The notes below the pieces were generated by a model. That model made no database searches. It was not told the DNA's origin and was given only the letters and a program-made list of their open reading frames with translations. From Neomegalonema sp. (lineage in GTDB: Bacteria > Pseudomonadota > Alphaproteobacteria > Rhodobacterales > Rhodobacteraceae), in the NCBI GenBank assembly GCA_022760355.1, contig JALEGB010000018.1, positions 1 to 59,162 on the forward strand: 59,162 nt of DNA, written 5' to 3'. A program made the position numbers and the translations under genes. This document shows, in pieces, positions 56,763 through 59,162 of the stretch (its first letter is position 1; every line of letters starts with the position of its first letter).

Positions 56763-57195
56763 CTGCGCGCAACCGCGCCGATGGCGGCGCGGGGGTCGAA
56801 ACGCGACGCTCGAAGACAACGTCATGGCCCAAGGACGACATCATGGCCCAAGGACAACGTTATGGTTCAGGGACGACGTCATGCACATCTGTTTAGGAGA
56901 TCGGGAGGGTGTGTGAGACCCGTGGCGCGCTCCGCGACGTGGCTAGGGAGGGCGCCAGGTCGCGGAGGCTGCCGGGTATTCGGCCCACCCCTCACGGGGG
57001 GAAGGGGGAGGGGAGACGAAGGGCGAGCCGAATTCGCGTATCTCACTGTTACGTCGCCGGTTTTGCCCTGCTTGCGCTTGGTTCCGCTTGCGGAGCCCCG
57101 CCGGCTTCGTGAGACCTGTTTAACGCTGAAATGGTTAACAGCTCCCTACCAAACCGGGAGGAAACGCAGTTTTTGTTAGTTTTTCCGAATTTTTT
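56721..57195. other. gene-free stretch with palindromic element and tandem repeat
   Basis: 475 bases with no supported gene. After copy D comes the 19-bp tandem repeat (56815-56890), then a GC-rich part with a run of G (around 56994-57014) and Arg-rich open frames that do not look coding. Confidence 0.55.
56815..56890. repeat. 19-bp imperfect tandem repeat, four units
   Basis: Units GACAACGTCATGGCCCAAG, GACGACATCATGGCCCAAG, GACAACGTTATGGTTCAGG and GACGACGTCATGCACATCT follow each other without a gap; the last diverges at its end. Unit length is not a multiple of three, so it is not a protein repeat. Confidence 0.9.
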
Positions 57196-58050
57196 TCAGC
57201 GGGCGCCGGCGACCCGGAGCATCCAGTCGAATCCTTCGCCCACCCATTCGGCCGGTATGCTGTGGCCGCCGCGGTGCGTGCACAGCTCCAACCCCTTGCC
57301 GGAGGCGCAACGGCTCCAGCGCAGGCACTGTAGGCGCTTGCTCCCGGGCGCCGTGCGCGGTTCGCCAACGCACCCGTTTATCTTCGCCAGCAGCGCCAAT
57401 CCCTCGGGGATCGGGGCGGAATCGTAGATCCCGCGCACATCAAACGCGACAACTCGATCGGCGACGCCGTGAATATGGCGCAGATTAACCGGGCCGGCCG
57501 GACAATCCGCCGGGGTGCGCCCCCAAAAACCACCGGCAATAGGCGCATAGGCTTGAAACGCGCCTCGCATGTAGCAAGCAATGTTCCAAACCATGGAAGC
57601 CCCGCGCGAAAAACCGGTAGCGAGGGACCGGTTGCGGTCGATCGGGTAGCGCCGCCCCAAATCGTCCAATACGGCGCGAATAAACGCAGCTTCATCGCGT
57701 CCCGCCTCCGCCCTTCCTGGTCCGATCTGCCGCCAGTAGCCTGAGCGCGCATAGGGCGCGACGAACAGCGCCCCGCGTTGATGCGCGCTGCGCAACATCG
57801 CCTTATTTCGGAACGACGCCTCCGGCGAGCTGTTCCATCCGTGGAAATACATGATCAGCGGCAGTTCGGAGACCCCATCCCAACCCGGCGGCGGCGCGGC
57901 GAGGTAATAGCCGCCCGCAACAGCGCAGGGGGCGCCCGGCGCGCAAGGCTGCTTCGCCGCCGCAGGCGACGCAGCAAACATCGTCGCGGCGAAAATAAGC
58001 AAAACGGCCTGCATCAAGCTCAAGCCGGCGCAACGGCGGTAAAAATCCAT
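57196..58050 (-). CDS. secreted alpha/beta-hydrolase, PHB-depolymerase/LpqC-like esterase
   Basis: A 284-residue exported esterase (signal peptide cut near AAA-KQ). LPLIMYFHGWNSSPE forms the oxyanion region, GFSRGASM carries the nucleophilic Ser, DRVVAFDVR the Asp and HRGGHSIP the His. This is the pattern of LpqC-like / polyhydroxybutyrate depolymerase-family enzymes and feruloyl-esterase-like proteins. I start at MDFYRRCAG, with GAGGGA eight bases before. The substrate is uncertain. Confidence 0.87.
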   Translation of the reverse strand: MDFYRRCAGLSLMQAVLLIFAATMFAASPAAAKQPCAPGAPCAVAGGYYLAAPPPGWDGVSELPLIMYFHGWNSSPEASFRNKAMLRSAHQRGALFVAPYARSGYWRQIGPGRAEAGRDEAAFIRAVLDDLGRRYPIDRNRSLATGFSRGASMVWNIACYMRGAFQAYAPIAGGFWGRTPADCPAGPVNLRHIHGVADRVVAFDVRGIYDSAPIPEGLALLAKINGCVGEPRTAPGSKRLQCLRWSRCASGKGLELCTHRGGHSIPAEWVGEGFDWMLRVAGAR

Positions 58051-58288
58051 GGTGAGCGTCCCTCTATTGCGTCGCTGCGACATATGCCGCGCCTTCGCTC
58101 GCCAGGGCGCCCGTCCTCACGACGATCTTAACCTTTAGGAGCCGATGTGATAGCTAAAGAGGCAACGCGCCAGCGCTTGCGCCCCGCGCACGCTGCGATA
58201 TTTTCTGCTAGGGTGCTGCGTCTAATTTACGTATACGCGCAGCATTACGCATGGGAGCCCAAATCGGGGCGTCATCAAGGAGAGAACC

Positions 58289-58834
58289 ATAGCTCGTCGT
58301 CCACATAACGCGCCGCCTACCCGTGAAACGGGTCCGCGCGTGAATCGCATGATCCGCGTTCCGGAAATCCGGCTAATCGATCACGAAGGCGAAAACCGCG
58401 GCGTAATTGATCCGCGCGACGCCTATGAGATGGCGCTTGAGGTCGGGCTTGACTTGGTCGAGATCTCGCCGAACGCGAACCCGCCTGTCTGTAAGATTAT
58501 GGACTTCGGCAAGTTCAAATATGAACAGCAGAAAAAGGCGGCCGAGGCGCGGAAAAACCAACGCGTCATCGAGGTGAAGGAAGTCAAACTCCGACCCAAC
58601 ATCGATGATCATGACTATGATGTGAAGCTGCGCAATATGCGGCGCTTTTTGGAAGATGGCGACAAGGTTAAAGTAACCCTCCGCTTCCGCGGCCGCGAAA
58701 TGGCGCACCAAAATCTGGGTCGTGAGCTTTTGCAGCGTGTAAAAGCCGATACCGAAGATCTGGGCAAAATTGAATCGATGCCCAAGGTTGAGGGACGCCA
58801 GATGATCATGGTGGTTGGCCCACTGAAAAACTGA
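58289..58834 (+). CDS. infC: translation initiation factor IF-3, ATA start codon
   Basis: A 181-residue IF-3. The usual GTG or ATG candidates would cut off the conserved N-terminus. The frame extends upstream to an ATA at 58289 that gives (M)[18 protein letters not shown], the standard alphaproteobacterial IF-3 opening, and an AAGGAG lies six bases before it. Rare start codons in infC let IF-3 repress its own translation. The rest ([53 protein letters not shown]) is canonical. Direct sequence evidence supports the start strongly. Confidence 0.95.
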   Translation: MARRPHNAPPTRETGPRVNRMIRVPEIRLIDHEGENRGVIDPRDAYEMALEVGLDLVEISPNANPPVCKIMDFGKFKYEQQKKAAEARKNQRVIEVKEVKLRPNIDDHDYDVKLRNMRRFLEDGDKVKVTLRFRGREMAHQNLGRELLQRVKADTEDLGKIESMPKVEGRQMIMVVGPLKN

Positions 58835-58847
58835 CCGGTTGGCTGAC

Positions 58848-58871
58848 GGCGCGCAGTTCTTTTTGCGCGCC
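58848..58871 (+). terminator. 7-bp hairpin after infC
   Basis: GGCGCGC / GCGCGCC with a ten-base T-rich loop, extendable outward by TTGG / CCAA across a gap. No T tail follows. A plausible but weak terminator. Confidence 0.35.
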
Positions 58872-58909
58872 AACGCCGCTGGCGGGCGCCCTCCGCAGTC
58901 ACATCGTCC

Positions 58910-58983
58910 TAGGGTACGAACTCCTAAATCTGGCCGAGCCAGCGTTCGGCAGGCGGCGACCAGATTTAGGAGTTCGCACCCTA
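58910..58983. repeat. interspersed palindromic element, copy E (complete, 74 bp)
   Basis: 24-bp terminal inverted repeats (left TAGGGTACGAACTCCTAAAT then CTGG; one mismatch to the right arm) around a centre with CCGAGCCAGCGTTCGG. It is flanked by C on the left and G on the right, making CTAG at both ends. It is the cleanest copy and does not touch a stop codon. Confidence 0.92.
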
Positions 58984-59035
58984 GACATTCCAGCCCAGAT
59001 CGCCCAGCGTGCGCGCCTGGTTATGGAGCGATCCA

Positions 59036-59162
59036 ATGGGCGATGATTTTGTCAGCGGGCGTCGTTGGCATGATATGGGCGGCGACCTTGATCGGTTGAG
59101 AGCCCTGCGCGGCGAAGACGCCGTCGAAATCTCAGATCATGATCACGCAATTTGGGAAAAAC
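59036..59162 (+). CDS. partial CDS, resembles nitrile hydratase beta-subunit-like N-terminus
   Basis: The frame stays open to the window edge (42 residues seen). It begins MGDDFVSGRRWHDMGGD and continues to ISDHDHAIWEK. The DMGG near the start and the WEK about 25 residues later resemble nitrile hydratase/thiocyanate hydrolase beta-like N-termini; this is pattern recollection, not an alignment. GGAG lies upstream of the ATG. No neighbour is visible to test it. Confidence 0.4.
   Translation, partial: MGDDFVSGRRWHDMGGDLDRLRALRGEDAVEISDHDHAIWEK

Noticed and set aside
56781-57179. 132-residue plus-strand ORF
   Set aside because: It runs through a 19-bp tandem repeat whose unit is not a multiple of three; composition not protein-like.
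58839-59099. 86-residue plus-strand ORF
   Set aside because: It crosses palindromic element copy E and the better-supported start at 59036.

Overview
The window looks like chromosomal DNA of a GC-rich alphaproteobacterium. The pointers are complete cbb3 oxidase structural and assembly sets, FNR/FixK-type boxes, a ccmABCDG cytochrome c maturation cluster, a fused PntA, and small secreted proteins of alphaproteobacterial type. The order cannot be fixed from sequence alone; a Caulobacterales/Parvularculales-like relative is a guess. I saw no tRNA, rRNA, CRISPR array, prophage or intact insertion sequence.

Layout. 94-8094 (minus strand): ccoNOQP followed by ccoGHIS, each preceded by FNR/FixK boxes, giving a microaerobic terminal oxidase. 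8521-14304: an accessory patch with three related secreted cysteine-pair proteins and a small secreted basic protein. In its middle is a compact two-gene sorting system: a 63-residue protein with an APEIN motif, one membrane helix and a basic tail, followed by an exosortase fused to a CPBP-type protease (exosortase E / VPEID-CTERM type). A PPK2 polyphosphate kinase lies beside it. 14383-20770: a pyruvate dehydrogenase operon (aceE, aceF, a cupin, lpdA with its own lipoyl domain). 21299-27316: an EF-hand protein, a NUDIX hydrolase, two zinc-ribbon proteins, a lipoprotein, a methyltransferase, a DUF1223 protein, an LpxL-like acyltransferase and an SH3-like protein. 27885-40308: tex, an acetyl-CoA acetyltransferase, a YciB-like protein, pntAB, a membrane protein with a degenerate receiver-like domain, and aconitase. 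40606-44919: an ArsR-regulated aquaglyceroporin and ccmABCDG. 45057-59162: a LysR regulator, a gene-poor stretch, a lytic transglycosylase-like lipoprotein, hspQ, thrS, a divergent AhpD-like/TetR pair with twin operators, several enzymes and envelope proteins, infC with an ATA start, and a partial gene at the edge.

How it fits together. Many genes serve aerobic/microaerobic energy metabolism: pyruvate oxidation, aconitase, transhydrogenase, cytochrome c maturation and cbb3 oxidase. The most unusual features are (1) the exosortase E/protease unit with its adjacent one-gene substrate, (2) a dispersed palindromic element seen at five loci (25555, 37434, 46784, 56718, 58910) whose outer TAG forms the stop codon of five neighbouring genes, and (3) a possible small RNA ending in a plus-strand terminator between minus-strand genes near 32.8 kb.
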